Assembly: GCA_025642075.2 (NCBI GenBank)
Contig: JAODUO010000651.1
Span: forward strand, 386,001 to 450,000
Direction of reading: 5' to 3'
Source: Ridgeia piscesae
Taxonomy: Eukaryota > Annelida > Polychaeta > Sabellida > Siboglinidae
Length of the DNA stretch: 64,000 bases
Shown here: in pieces, positions 35,690 to 47,862 of the stretch
Layout: every line of letters begins with the position of its first letter
Numbering within the stretch: the stretch's first letter is position 1
Program-made: the position numbers and the translations under genes
The notes under the pieces: generated by a model
Told to the model about the DNA's origin: nothing
Database searches by the model: none
The model's input: the letters and a program-made list of their open reading frames with translations, nothing else

Positions 35690-36180
35690 AATCCTTCTCT
35701 TTCTTCTCCATTTAGTGGTTCCTTTCCTTCAAGTCTTCAGTAGTTGCCTTTTTGCTTCTCTCATTCCTTTCCTTCCGTTTTGATCATATTTTAACAGTTG
35801 TTTTCCTTCTACCTCATCCATCTCCATCTTCTTCATCTCGTTCTTCTTCTCTCCTTCATTTCTTCATATTCTTGTTATCTTCTTCTTTCAATTCTTCTCA
35901 AGGTTCTTAATTTCCTTTTCCCCCCTTCTCCTAATTCTTCTTCTCACTAACATTCTTCTCCGTCTTCTTATCCTCCACATTCGTACCCTTCTCCTAATTC
36001 TTCTCCTCCTTGCCCCTTCTCCTACTTCTCTACTTCTCCTCTATTTCTCCTTATTTGTCTCCTTATTATCATCTTTATATTATTATTCTCCTTTTTTCTT
36101 CCACTTTCACCATTTGCTTCCCCTATCTCCCTCCCCTAATATGTTTCTTCTGTCTATCTTTTGAGACCACACCCTTCCCA
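35690..36180 (+). repeat. Polypyrimidine tract
   Basis: About 490 bases dominated by TTCTTCTCC words on the + strand. It is the pyrimidine counterpart of the purine tract at 19.8-20.2 kb, in the same intronic setting. Confidence 0.85.
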
Positions 36181-37485
36181 TGCAACTGGTGTCATTCAAT
36201 CTATTCATCCCTGTAATTTCCGGTGTTTTGGAAGCAGCATAATGACAACATCTCACTATTTACTTGTCTCTCTTCATCAAGTTTATCTCTCTATGTGTAA
36301 AACGTTTGCCTGGCAGTAATCTAGGATCTTTATGTATTCCCCAAGCAGGTGTCTGGTTTATGTCAGTCTTGCTACACAGATAGCATCTCCTTGTCTTCCT
36401 GGATATCTGTCATTGTTTCCACTTGTGGTAGGAAATAACCTTTGGTGTGCCACACTGAATCTTGCTGCTTGGTTACTAAGGGTCAAGTGCATTCATTCAA
36501 GTACAATTCCAAGTACAAGTACATTAGGTAGAGTATAAATCCAAGCACATTTGTGCACATGATATTCTAAGTGCAAGTGCATTAGAAAGAATACAAGTCC
36601 AAGTCCATTTAAGTTGATAATAATATATCAATAATAATAATGTATTTGATAATAATATTATTCAGGTCATACTTATTAACTTTTTTAAATATACATTATT
36701 TAATGTAAATATCATAAATCATGGTGGATATTCATAAATGGGTGTCACAGTTCTGTCACTCATAAACCAAAGAATTTATTTTATTTTATTCTGATTTACT
36801 CAACCGGTCAAATATGAATGTATTGTCATTTCAAAGCCTCCAATTATACATGCTGGAAAATATACAAATACGTGTGTAACTGTATTTGACCCCAGACATA
36901 TCTCAGAATAACCAATCTGGCACAAGTTTTAGGCCTTAATTTAGAACATCATGCTTGCGTTTGAGTCTTGTTACAATTAAGCTGTATTAAGCTGCAGTGG
37001 TTGCATTACCTGGCATACTGTGTGCTGTATATGTACACATCTGCTTGTGTCACGTAAGGAATATTTGTATATATATATATAAATAGGTGACCTCAAGTTG
37101 TACACAGATTCACTGGCAGAGTTGTAATCAATGCATCTGAGACCTGCTATGCCATGTGGCTAATCATATTACATCCTCACAACCTGTTTACGCTAACTAA
37201 TTAGTTATAATAGGTTTGGTTAATGACCGTGCTGTTAATTAAGATGTCACGAACAGCAAGATGTGGATTCAGGGCAGACATTGTGAGCCATGATTTAATA
37301 ATTCACCCTTCAGCCATTCACCGTTGTGTACAAATCAGAGTTGTTCTTAAAAGTAGGCATGTTTACTGGAGTTCTAGTTCTAGGAAAATCTTCTCCATAA
37401 ATACTATGGAGTCAAGATACAGTAAATTTGTTAATAACTTGATAGAGAGGATAACACATCCAGCATTGATTGATTAATTGTTTTT
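36181..37485. other. Intron-like DNA; degenerate AAGTAC repeats
   Basis: Bases 36483-36610 contain repeated CAAGTACAAGTACATT-like words, also seen at 58.44-58.55 kb, probably from one interspersed element. A possible 79-base exon at 36350-36428 has decent splice sites, but its phase does not fit the chain, so it is not called. Confidence 0.35.
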
Positions 37486-37850
37486 TTATTTACACACTGT
37501 TTAAAAAATCCCTTGGGGAAACCCAATTGCATCAGCGCGTTATGTTTACAGTACTTTGCTTGCAATGCTGTGTTCTCACTGTGATATCAAGCTGTGGTTG
37601 CTACTCATTTACTGTTTATTTATTTACACACTGTTTAAAACTCCCTTTGGCAAAACCCAATTGCATCAGCATTAATATGTTTACAGTACGGGTGTACTTT
37701 GCTACGATTGCTAAACACTTTATTGTTCATTCATTTACAGTTTATTTATTTATATACTGTTAAAAAATCCCTTTGGCAAAACCCAATTGCATCAGCATCA
37801 ATATGTCTACTGTACTTTGCTTTTAATGCTGTCTGTCCCTTCACAATGTT
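37486..37850 (+). repeat. Tandem repeat, 126-134 bp unit, three copies
   Basis: Each copy begins TTATTTA(C/T)A(C/T)ACTGTT and contains 'aaaacccaattgcatcagc' and a 'gtactttgct' block. Starts are at 37486, 37620 and 37746. The copies differ by substitutions and small indels, so the array is old. Not coding. Confidence 0.85.
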
Positions 37851-38616
37851 AGGCTGCGCGTCCTGCACATTCACAAGAGGCCATAGTGCAATTGTAAAAA
37901 GTCTCGCTGTTCATGCACATAACACCAGCACATTGCTACTGATAGAACTACACTCGCTGGTAGTTGGAATGTGCCATTTCCACCTGCAAACATGAAAGGC
38001 CACTCTTGTTAATATGCCCCATCATCACCCAACGATCATGTATTGTTGATAGAATAAAACGCTATGGTGAATGCTGCTAATGGCTTGTTCTTTAAAAGGA
38101 AGACAGTTTGACTGTTCTTGCTGATCAGATATGGCTGTTCGTTTTGAGTTGGAAAGTGATATGCCCTTTTTTTGCTTTGTTTGGCAATAAGCTGTATTTA
38201 GAGTGTGTCTGTAAAAGAAGTGTGTAATATATTCCCAAATAGTTAATATTGTAATTAACTGTTATGCAATGGTTATAACATGGATAACTCTTAATTGAGA
38301 ATGTCCTCTTGTATTGTTCCGAAGCATGGATAATTTTATTCAGTCACATAGTGTATAGACTATGATGAAAATATAATATGTGAGCAAATAATGTGGTCAG
38401 TAACTGAAGAGTAGAGTGTATTAAACACTTATAAGGACAGGATACTTGTAGTATTATTTGTTTACCTTTTGTTTACCTTGGGTAAGCCTTCCTTTCTTGG
38501 TAAATCAGGAAAGCTGTACACATTAATTGAAAACAGATTTTACATGTTATCTGTTTTACTTAGGTATTTCCTCAGCTGTGTTCTTTGTGGTAGACCCCTC
38601 TGTTGTGAGATGGTCC

Positions 38617-38900
38617 CAGCTTTATACAGAGATTACCTCCCACCCTTCACTTAGACAGCTAAAACCTGTTTTGATGAGTAGAAATATCACTGGATGTGTG
38701 GTTCAAAATGAGGAGCAAAACTGATCTCTCGAAATCACATATTGTCAATTATGCTTTGAAAAAGGCCATCACAAGTTGGTTGGAGTTTATTTCACACCAT
38801 AATACATGTCTCAACTCTATTGTATGTATCACAGTTAACATATACGTGTCTACCACAACAATTGTGACTGGCAAAATATAAACCTGAATAAAGGCTGGTG
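38617..38900 (-). mobile_element. Element M, copy 3 (minus orientation)
   Basis: Begins on the + strand with AGCTTTATACAGAGATTACC (the terminal end of the element). It contains 'gaggagcaaa', 'attgtcaattatgctttgaaa', 'cacagttaacatatacgtg' and GTGACTGGCAAAATATAAAC, and ends 'aataaagg'. It aligns along its whole length with copy 5. The open frame overlapping its left end is therefore not an exon. Confidence 0.65.
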
Positions 38901-41450
38901 ATAAAGAAAGGTGTTTTGTTTGGTAGAACTGGAAAAATTCTGTTTTATTGTTTGCAATGGAAGAATGCTGAAATATCGTAGGGAATTTCCCCGGCTGTGA
39001 GGGTCAAGTGAAGTGCGGAGAACGCAGTTTTTACTCTGTTTTTTATGTGTGACAAGGTTGAGATATGGTAGTCGCACATCGACAATGAGTACAAATGACA
39101 ACATGTGAAATCACGCAGTGTTCTGATTGATGGCCTTGACTCTGATTGACATTTACTCATCTATGTGATGGAGTGCGGTTAACCACAGGAATGCTGCGAC
39201 GTGTTTGTGGAGAATTCACAGTAGAACAATGTCCATGTACAGTGGCACATGTCTCAAGTTAACATCGATTTTCTGAGAAACAATACTTTTCTGCTCATGT
39301 AAGCTCTGGAAAATATTGAAAGGTTGATTTAGTTACCAGATTGTTTTATGTACTACAGCCTGTAAATGACATAAACATATTAAAATTAAAAAATACGCTT
39401 TAACCTAGTACAGTTTATTAAGCTTTAGTTTATATAAGCACAATAATAATTATTATATGTATTTCCACAATAATGTTTCCACAATAATAATTTTAGGTAT
39501 TGGTATTGATTAGAGGATGATGATTTTGATCGCACTTAAGAGTAATTCTTACCTCTACAATCTTTTTCATATGAGGATTTGTATTACATATTATATATGA
39601 CTTTTTGCATTGTAATGTAGGTTTTCTTCAGCTGTTTGAAGTAACATTGTTAAATCAGCTAGAGACAGTTTATGTACCTTGGAACATACTCGTGACTGCA
39701 CGGAACTAGTCAGAACTAAAACAGCTCACACCAAAACCAAATGTGAACACATTGTGATATCACCTGTCCCTGTGAGCTTGTAGCGCCCTCTCATGCATAA
39801 TGTCGAACTAAGGACTTGGTTGCTGGGTCTCTAACCTAACACATTTCTGGTAGCCTGGACGAGGAAGGCTCTGTGTGCTTTGACAGTCTCCTGACAGCTG
39901 CTAGGTTATAAACTGGACATCTTCAAAATGCAAGTTCAGAAATATGGTATTTATTGGTGAATATCATCGGTGCACCCTTACAATGTCTCTCTCAGTCTGT
40001 AGCTTTGATTCTCTGTCTCTCTTGACCTTGCATATTTGTGATAATCTTCCGTTCTTGGCTGCTCAAATTTGTCGTCTTAGCATCTTACTTACTTAACTTA
40101 GCCAAAATTGTGCTTACGTACCTTTTTGAGTACTGGCGTACACGCACATCGTTATGAACATATTTTTATCTACGCAGTGTCCCAATCAGTGTAACTTAGT
40201 AAACTTAAATAACAAATAGTTTTCTAGTTTTTCAAAGAAACATAAAACGCTAACCGCTTATCAATATATAGCAAAACTTTTAAACTATAAGCACTTCTCT
40301 GCCTTATGCACATAAATATATACAAGTGTCTGCAATAAATGTGCTCAAAACCAATAAAATAAAAAAAATTTAAAGTTTATAATAATTGCATAAGTGGATC
40401 CCCAATGAAACCAACCATGGGTTGTGTTGTTGATATATTCCTGAAGTAACTTAGAAACTGGGCCATACTTGTGATTTAAATTCCATGAGTTTAATTTAGT
40501 TTTGTCATGCAACTACAAGCTCTTTAAGTACTTCATGTGAGCAATGTTGAGAGGGAAACTGCTCAGGTAACTCAACGTTTCAAAGCATCAACTGATGTTA
40601 CATGAAACATTAACATAAATTTCATTTTCATTGTTTTGTATTTTGGTGAGATGACAATAAATAAATGAATGAGTTAACATTACTCTTTATTCAGTTATCA
40701 CATGATATGGAACAACTCACACATCTTAGCAGTTGATAGTAAATGATGACTGGTATTTTAATGGCAATGGTGACTCTTCAGTCAAAAATAAATACACCAG
40801 TACTCATACTTTTTAAATATTATTGCTCAACATGTTATATCGTTGAATCTGCACATGGAACAGTGGTGCCACAACAGACCCCAAAAAGCAGTAAGATCAA
40901 GCTGGCTTCAGGGTCATTGAACTTTCTAAGTGACACTGTGTAATGTACCATAGAGCTTCTATTCATGAAGATGTGTCGAAACGAAAGGGTGAAATGAAAG
41001 AAGTCATTGCGTCATGACAAAAACGTATGTTAACGTATTCCGATTAATCACCTTTTTTGTTCAGTGCTGATACATAATAGAAAATTGTCCAAATGCAAGT
41101 ACAGGAATACGAAAGCTCTAAATTTAATGTCGAAGAATAACCTTTGAAAATAAACGCATACAATTAAATTTAAAAGCTCAATGAACCTATATATATATGA
41201 CTGCCATAAATGGACCAGCAAACTCACAATCGATCAGTGTGTATTCCTATTTTATATGCCCCAATAAACCATGTAGATATCATATTTGGGTCAATTGATC
41301 TAAAACAACTGTGGCTGTTAAAGCCATACCTGGGCCAACTGCTGTAAGTGGGCCAACAAAGCGAATTGATTGCACGTTTATTTCACAAGACGTTGAACGT
41401 ATTGCCACCAAGAACACAAGTGCCATTTTAACTGTTCCGTGGACTTGGAA
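38901..41450. other. Intron-like DNA, nothing recognised
   Basis: 2.5 kb of AT-rich sequence without a supported gene, RNA or tandem repeat. Confidence 0.35.
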
Positions 41451-41451
41451 G

Positions 41452-41703
41452 CAGGACTTTATGCAGGATAACATTTTTGCCAGTCACACACACATTGTGA
41501 TTAACAACCTCAAGTAAACTACAAACACATGTGACGCCCATTTTCAAAGCATAATAACTGACAGTATCTATGATTTTGGAAGACTTGTTCCTTCTTTTTT
41601 TACCCGTCCACCCACCACCCATCCGCCGATATTTCTCCCCATCCACAACAGGTTTTACCCATGCAAATGATGGGTGGGTGAACGGGTCTCTGCATAAAGC
41701 TAT
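41452..41703 (+). mobile_element. Element M, copy 4 (left arm of an inverted pair)
   Basis: Starts GGACTTTATGCAGGATAACA and continues 'ttgccagtcacacac', 'acatgtgacgcccattttc', 'tatctatgattttggaagac' and 'tttacccgtcc'. It ends GGGTCTCTGCATAAAGCTAT. The terminal sequences GCTTTATGCAG and CTGCATAAAGC are inverted repeats. There is no open frame of note, so it would be a non-autonomous DNA element if it is a transposon. Confidence 0.75.
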
Positions 41704-41775
41704 GCCTTGAAGCCATTTGTTTACTGAGTTCAAGTATTAAAAAAGTGTATTATCTTCTGAGATGAATGTCAGTAT
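41704..41775. other. Spacer between inverted copies of element M
   Basis: About 72 bases separating the two tail-to-tail copies. It includes no recognisable gene. Confidence 0.6.
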
Positions 41776-42085
41776 CATAGCTTTATGTAGACACCCGTCC
41801 ACCCATCATTTGGACGGGTAAAAACGAATATGGACGGGTAGAAATATGGTAAGGACAGGTTGTGGACGGGTAAAAACATGAAGGAGCAAAGAAAGGTCTT
41901 CCAAAACCTTAGATATTGTTAGTTATGCCTTGAAAGTGAGTGAAAATGGTGTCACATGTGTGGTTGTAGTCCATTTCAGGTCATCAGACTCATTTAAAAG
42001 TTTGTAAACTGGCTTAACAGTTAACATCCATGTGTCCACCAAAACATGTGTGACTGGCAATAATTTTATCCTGCATAAAGCCCTG
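41776..42085 (-). mobile_element. Element M, copy 5 (right arm of an inverted pair)
   Basis: On the minus strand it starts AGGGCTTTATGCAGGATAAA and passes through 'ttgccagtcacacatg', 'ttttggtggacacatgg', 'cacacatgtgacaccattttc', 'aatatctaaggttttggaag', several 'acccgtcca' repeats and 'aaatgatgggtggacggg'. It ends TAGACACCCG with CTTTATG on the + strand. It is the most complete copy and a mirror image of copy 4. Confidence 0.75.
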
Positions 42086-42885
42086 CTCAGTATTGTTTTT
42101 AAACAACATCAAATTCAAGCTAACAAGTATTTGCACATACAATAGACAGTTGGTCCTATTAATATTATAATACCCACTCCTGATTTTGTGTATGTTATTC
42201 CTTCACTGCTGACAGTTTGTTTCCTCTAGGCCTTAGTCTCAATCAGTGATAATCTCCTGGGTTGGTAAGCTATTTAGGTGCTTTTTATTAAGGTTTCTTG
42301 GTTCTGAATTAGAAATAGCTACTCTCGTCTGAATTATTTCTGCTCTGGAGAATAAGGTAGATTTTATCAGGGCCAATGAGCCCCAAATAGATCTGACTGC
42401 CTCGTCCAGGTCAAGAAGCCCTCTTCTCGGGTCAACGAGCCCAATAAGTTTGTCATGTATTCAACCATAAATGTGCGATATACAGCCACTGTTGTAGACG
42501 GTGGCAATACTTTAGGTACGTTATCTTTCCCTGACCTGAACAGCTTCTGGAGTCAACAGACCCTGGACTGAGATGTTGGTGATGTAACGATAAATATAGG
42601 GCAAAATGGGTGAATATGTCCTTGTGAGTAGGATGTGAACTTTCAATGTATATGTTAAATATGACATTGTCAAAGACAGAACAAAATATATTGAACAGTG
42701 ACCTTATACATCATGAAAGCATTCCTCAGCTTAGGAAGTGGCTAGGAATATTCTTAAAGTTGAGATGATTGCCTGAGTAAATGATGTGCGTTTCATTAAG
42801 CATATGTAGGAGGTTACACAGTCGTGTGCTACACTGTACTAAGTAACTGTATGATTATGGTCCCTGGGAGTTGAGGTATGTTACT
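42086..42885. other. Intron-like DNA, nothing certain
   Basis: No gene supported. A 35-base segment at 42230-42264 has good splice-like ends but does not fit the reading phase of the chain. Confidence 0.35.
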
Positions 42886-43150
42886 GTATAAGATATATTT
42901 ACATGTAATTCTCACCTCACCAACCCCGTAACTGTGTGTGGTTGTTGAGGCACCTTTGATGATAGTGTCACAATCTGTTTCTACCTCTGCCAACCTTTTG
43001 CTGCCATTTGCGACTCTAAGAACCCTTTGATGTTGTCTTGCCAGCTTTTTGGTATGCTTCGTTCTTTTCCCTTTCACTGTATAGATTTGGCCAGGCCATT
43101 AGATCATTGCATGTCCATACCATCTCAATTTGCGTCACTGATGACTGTAT
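42886..43150 (-). mobile_element. Probable decayed LINE tail
   Basis: On the minus strand the sequence reads RWYGHAMI, stop, WPGQIYTVKGKRTKHTKKLA and later LAEVETDCDTIIKGASTTT. This resembles the 'RWYGHVxRMxxxRxPKxxxxGKRxRGRQKKxW' tail following reverse transcriptase in non-LTR elements. It ends in donor-like GGTGAG|gtgaga, so a real minus-strand exon is an alternative. It lies immediately upstream of exon E, which is on the other strand. Confidence 0.4.
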
Positions 43151-43168
43151 CTATGCTGTTTGTTGCAG

Positions 43169-43258
43169 AATGCCATCCTGCGCATTAGTGCAGTCGCGTC
43201 CTTTCCCAGTCTCGAGGACGCAGTGTCTGAAGCACTTCATCTTCTACTGACAAATGTG
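43169..43258 (+). CDS. Candidate coding exon E
   Basis: A 90-base, 30-codon segment with textbook borders: acceptor 'tgctgtttgttgcag' and donor AATGTG|gtgagt. It is open in phase 0 and both ends are phase 0. The translation NAILRISAVASFPSLEDAV followed by SEALHLLLTN is an amphipathic helix pattern with no low complexity. GC is 51%, above the flanks. It joins exon F in frame (TNV then KGVVVYL). It is one of the three best exons in the window. The family is not recognised; a small alpha/beta sensory or protein-binding domain spanning exons E and F is a guess. Confidence 0.7.
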
Positions 43259-43929
43259 GTGAGTTTGTTTTCTTAGTTCAATTCTCCTCTTTAGGACTGC
43301 TCGCAAAAGTCTACTAAGCCCCATTTTAATACATCGATTTCTTTTGGGATTGTCTTATTAGTTTGCAAGATCTCATGTATCCTCTTTTGGGGTACATGAA
43401 TAAGATCGTAAGATATCAGTTTGCACATTTTGTTCATTAAGAGTTGTCGCATAAGTTTGGAAGATGCCATTTGCCTAGGGATATCATCATTAGTTTGTAC
43501 ATACTCATGTATATAACATGTTATGTATTTTCTGAAATGATGCATATGCACAGAAACATATGGATGATGCAACATGGCATAATGTCACATTAACATAGTT
43601 AATTAAATCCGCTACCTGGTTTTTCCACATCGTAAACATTGACAAATACGACGGCACCTTTGAAGATTGCATGCTTTGTAGTAGACTGAGTTGATAGATT
43701 GATGGCATGAGATGCTGGTGTATGCTGATGTACCACAAAATGCAATTCACAAACAAACCACTTATTATTTACTTCTCCCATATGTTGACTTAATTTAGCT
43801 TGTTCAGGAGCGCAAAGTATTATGTGGATGCATTCAACAGTCACTAATTCCTGCCGGTGTCAATCCAACAGTCATATTTATTGGTTCAAAACTATTTTGT
43901 ATCCTTTGAACAATGTAAAAAAGATACAG

Positions 43930-44075
43930 GTAAGTTTTTATATAGCGCAGTGTCCAATCTTCAGGATTGCTCAAAGCACTTTACACTTTACTTCCCTGGC
44001 AGACCTGTTCAATCAAACACCATCTGAACTTATCTATGAAACATTCTGCCACGCAGCAATTAATGCATGCAAGGA
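43930..44075 (+). mobile_element. Interspersed repeat R, copy 2
   Basis: GTAAGTTTTTATATAGCGCA followed by 'gctcaaagcactttacac', 'ttacttccctggcagacc' and 'caatcaaacaccatctg'. It matches 9262 down to about 9110 on the minus strand with roughly 85% identity by eye. The 'TATATAGCGCA' and 'GCTCAAAGCAC' words are common in invertebrate interspersed repeats. Confidence 0.6.
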
Positions 44076-44190
44076 CTGTTCATACAACAGATGTTTGATC
44101 GTGCTACACTCAAGCGTGATCGTCAACAAAGTAAACAGATGGTACAGACGTCAAGCTAGTCGAGTTATCATAATAACATCAGTGTTGTAG

Positions 44191-45230
44191 AACAATGTGC
44201 TGTGATATCATGTCATGTGACACGTTGAGGTCAATGACTGATGCGATCTGACACCATTGCCCGTTCGGTTATAATCCCACCACTTGTCAATAAAAACAAA
44301 CGTTGAATATTTTAACTGTACAGATCAAAGGATCTAATGACACGTCTTTTATAAACGTTTGTTTGACAAGCACTAATGGCTTTCATGCCTTAACATACGG
44401 GAGAGCACAGATGTAGAAAAAGTTTGTGCTGGTAAAATTGGCAAATAAATCGCTATCAGATGTTTTCCTAGTTTTTGCCACTGAAATTACACCTGCCTTC
44501 CAAGAACATGTAAATAAAAAAATAGTATGTGATTCAGCATCATAGCACAGACATCAAACGATGTTTTCCTCACAAAAGCCGTGAAATTACTGGTTTTTGC
44601 TACCTGGACTGGAGTCGTAAAACATATTTCTTTCTCTGACATACCAATTGTAATGTTCAAGTGATGTTTTATGTTGTGGCATCATGAAGCACGATGATAT
44701 TTACGGGAGAAAGCATACAGTTCTTCAATGCCATTTTCCTTAATGTCATTTTATGTTGTTTTCTCAAAAGGGGGTAATACTTATTGACGTTAGTTTAATT
44801 TTAATTAAATGTCTGTTATTGCCATGTATTAACAATCATTTGGAATTGCGCAATCTCGCTGTTGGCTAGAACTTCTTAGAAGTATATTTGAAGTGCAGCT
44901 GCCACCTTCATGAATAATGGCTCATCTGTTGAAAGTGACAATAATTGCAGTAATGTTGACAGGAGTGTTGGCAGTTTTATTAAACTGGAGACTGGTTGAT
45001 ATGCGTTTGATGTCTGTCTAGCATGAAGTTTATTAATGTTGGATTCATATGTACTCGTAGGAACTCTGACAGTGGGGATGGCAGAATAAATAAAACAAGG
45101 ACACTCACTAAGTTCAAGGTTCTCTGTAAAATTTATTTATTTTAGCTGGATTATTTCCAGTGGAGAATTATGCTTCAGATAACTTTATAAACATGTAGTT
45201 TATTTTGTCTGTTGATGCGACAGTATCATT
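44191..45230. other. Intron-like DNA, nothing recognised
   Basis: AT-rich, with no supported gene or repeat. Confidence 0.35.
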
Positions 45231-45267
45231 GTGTGTGTATGTGAGCGTGCATGCATGCCTGTGTGCT

Positions 45268-45300
<33 letters not shown>

Positions 45301-45425
45301 GTGCGCGTGTGTGTGTGTGTATGTGCACGCATGTGTGTGTGCATATGTGTGTCTGTATGTCACCATGTGATGTGTGTGTGTGCATGCATGCGTGCATGGG
45401 TATGAGCGTGTGTGTGTGGATGCAT
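45231..45425. repeat. TG/TGCG-rich microsatellite block
   Basis: GTGTGTGTG runs with GTGCGCG and GCATGCATG interruptions. Confidence 0.9.
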
Positions 45426-45488
45426 GATATAACTAAAATGCATTATATAATTACTAAAATGGTAAAATATACAGCTATACATTATACA

Positions 45489-45489
<1 letters not shown>

Positions 45490-45542
<53 letters not shown>

Positions 45543-45555
45543 ATATATTTATTTA
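45490..45555. repeat. (TA)n microsatellite
   Basis: About 60 bases of TA with single TTTA interruptions. Confidence 0.9.
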
Positions 45556-46011
45556 TTTATTATAACTATAATTTTAAATTGTATTATTTTATAGATGTTT
45601 ATATTAACATTTCAGTACCTATGTCATGCATTTTAGTTACTATGGTTATTGTCAAACAACAATGTAGCTGCTGTAGCCACCTAATGTCATGTTTGGTAAT
45701 GACAGTTACCTTGCAAGACACATGGTGTATTCATTCAGATCACTTTGACACTGGTTCATTAAAACAGTTCATGATAACAATCACATTTCAAAAAGCCAGA
45801 ATCACAGTTCATTTTCTGTTATTTATATATGGAAAAAAATATAAATTTTTGCTTAACAATTGTGTGATTATGGAGATCAGATTAGCTCTTGAATATTATG
45901 GTCTATCATATTTGGACTTATCAATGTTATCTGGAAAAACAAGCCATTCAATTATTAACATGACTAGATTTCATCAAGCCAAGAAGACGGTTAGATCACA
46001 CCTAGCATTGT
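45556..46011 (+). other. Open frame beyond the TA tract, not recognised
   Basis: After the TA run the + strand stays open for about 150 codons to a TAA at 46009-46011, unusual for AT-rich DNA. The last part (MEIRLALEYYGLSYLDLSML, then HQAKKTVRSHLAL) reads like protein. I see no convincing acceptor or recognised domain. It may be a relic of a mobile element gene or chance. Confidence 0.25.
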
Positions 46012-46013
46012 AA

Positions 46014-47860
46014 AAAAAACAATAATTCCATTTTAAACACAGATGCATGCAATATTTATAGATTTTTACACCAGGCTTCATTGCCAGAATGGGCACATGG
46101 GAACTCATTTATGTGGAAACTTCATTGAGCTGAGGTTATCTTGTAATGGCCTTGTAATGGAGTATTGTTTTACCAAATGCATTCTTCTTATAAATCCTTT
46201 TGCAAATTCCCTGAATCAAGGCCTTGAGATTTATGCAGCAAATCCATTTCTTTGAGCTGTCTATTATTCATTAATGACCAGTTTTCATGTGCCACTTACC
46301 GTTCATCACGTCAGTGGTGTTCCAAGACTTCCAGCTCAGAAGCTACTTAGAGACGGGTGTAATATGAGAATGTAGAGTTCATTGAAGGTAGCACACATTT
46401 TGTGAATGAATTTGGATGACCTGATGATTTTAATGGAATATTATAACCGTGTTACTGTGTCTTAAATGTGACATAACTATTGCCTGTCAACATTTTTATT
46501 TGCATCAGTTAGTTAACTGGTTTGTTTGTCTTCTTATGTTGTCATGGGTTTGTTTTGAACTGTTTGCATGAAGGACATTCTATTGCTGATGTGCTATAAT
46601 AGTGTTGCAATATAAGTTAACTCTTGCCCAGAAAATTAGACCACTGAAAATTAAATGTTGTTGAGCTATGTCACTCACACAACATACTCTACCCTATTGC
46701 ATCAACATTTGTAAACATGTTTCCTTTAAATGTGTCAACACACCTGCTCTGTATGTGTTGATGAATTACCTTTTTCAGAGTTGGCACAAATTTTACATTT
46801 TCTGTTCCATGAGTTTTGTACACCTTATAACCGAAATGACACCAAATTTAACTTCTACCTGATTGATCCATTAAATGCCATCTTCAGGATTTCAGTTTTC
46901 TTTGTTGGTAGCAAATCACATTAGTCAGAGAAAGGACACATTCTGTGTAATAAATGCAACATCATTCTGTGCATACAGGTAAAAATTGGCCAAATATATT
47001 TCTCTGCAGATGCACATTTTTTATATAATCCAGTATTCTGCAACAACGCCTGTTGAATGTACAAAACACCTAGCAAGAGATAAAATGATGACACATAAGA
47101 GGATAATCACAGTTTTTAGGAGACCTCGCCAGTGATTTCGATCACGTAAATTATTCAGATTCCTTGCTCCAGAGGGCAGCTGTGAAAGATTTCATCGTCT
47201 GCGTAATCTTCTTTGCCCCCTCTACATACTCAGGTGTTGTTAATTTTAGAAACCAGTTTAGAGAGACAGACCACATGTTTATGGTGGCTCCTTATGGGAA
47301 GTGATTGTCACTTGACTTTCTCAGGATCTCTAGAAAACCAGAACTTATAAAATATGGTAGTAAATACATTTATAACAGTGGAATACGTTTTGTTGTGTTT
47401 CCATAATTAAATCACCAGTTGGTATATAGTAATAATAATACTGTAAATTATAGTATGCATTAGTAATTATTTACTAGTCCATATGTGTATATATGCATGG
47501 ACATGTGTGTATGTGATTTTCTTTTATGTTGCTTGTACATTTGTTTTATGGTTTGACAGACTTGACACTCCACATGAATCTCTGTATTCAACGATAGCCT
47601 GGTCAAATTCACGCGTATTTCTAGTAGTGAATACCACATGACTCTGATGGAAGAATGCATGTAAAATTAATTATAGATTTTCCGCTCACAATAATTATCC
47701 ATAATTACAGGCACCTATAGTATGGTGTCTGTAATGTGATAACCATGACATAATATACAGTATTACGGCATTGCTTTTTGAGTGTGGAGGGAAGGAGTGG
47801 ATGAGAAAGGCAGACAGAGTACAGAAGGAAGCAGCATATGAAGAAGGATTTGTAGATGAA
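46014..47860. other. Intron-like DNA, nothing recognised
   Basis: AT-rich, with no gene, RNA or long repeat supported. Confidence 0.35.
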
Positions 47861-47862
47861 AC

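Noticed and set aside
36350..36428. A 79-base segment with decent acceptor and donor
   Set aside because: Only a phase 1 start gives a good protein reading, and the preceding candidate exon ends in phase 0. It could still be an alternative exon.
38527..38724. A segment reading VFFVVDPSVVRWSQLYTEITS after a good acceptor-like site
   Set aside because: Its phase does not fit exons D or E, and its right half is the terminal part of element M copy 3.
42230..42264. A 35-base micro-exon with good splice-like ends
   Set aside because: It ends two bases into a codon and would create a stop when joined to exon E.
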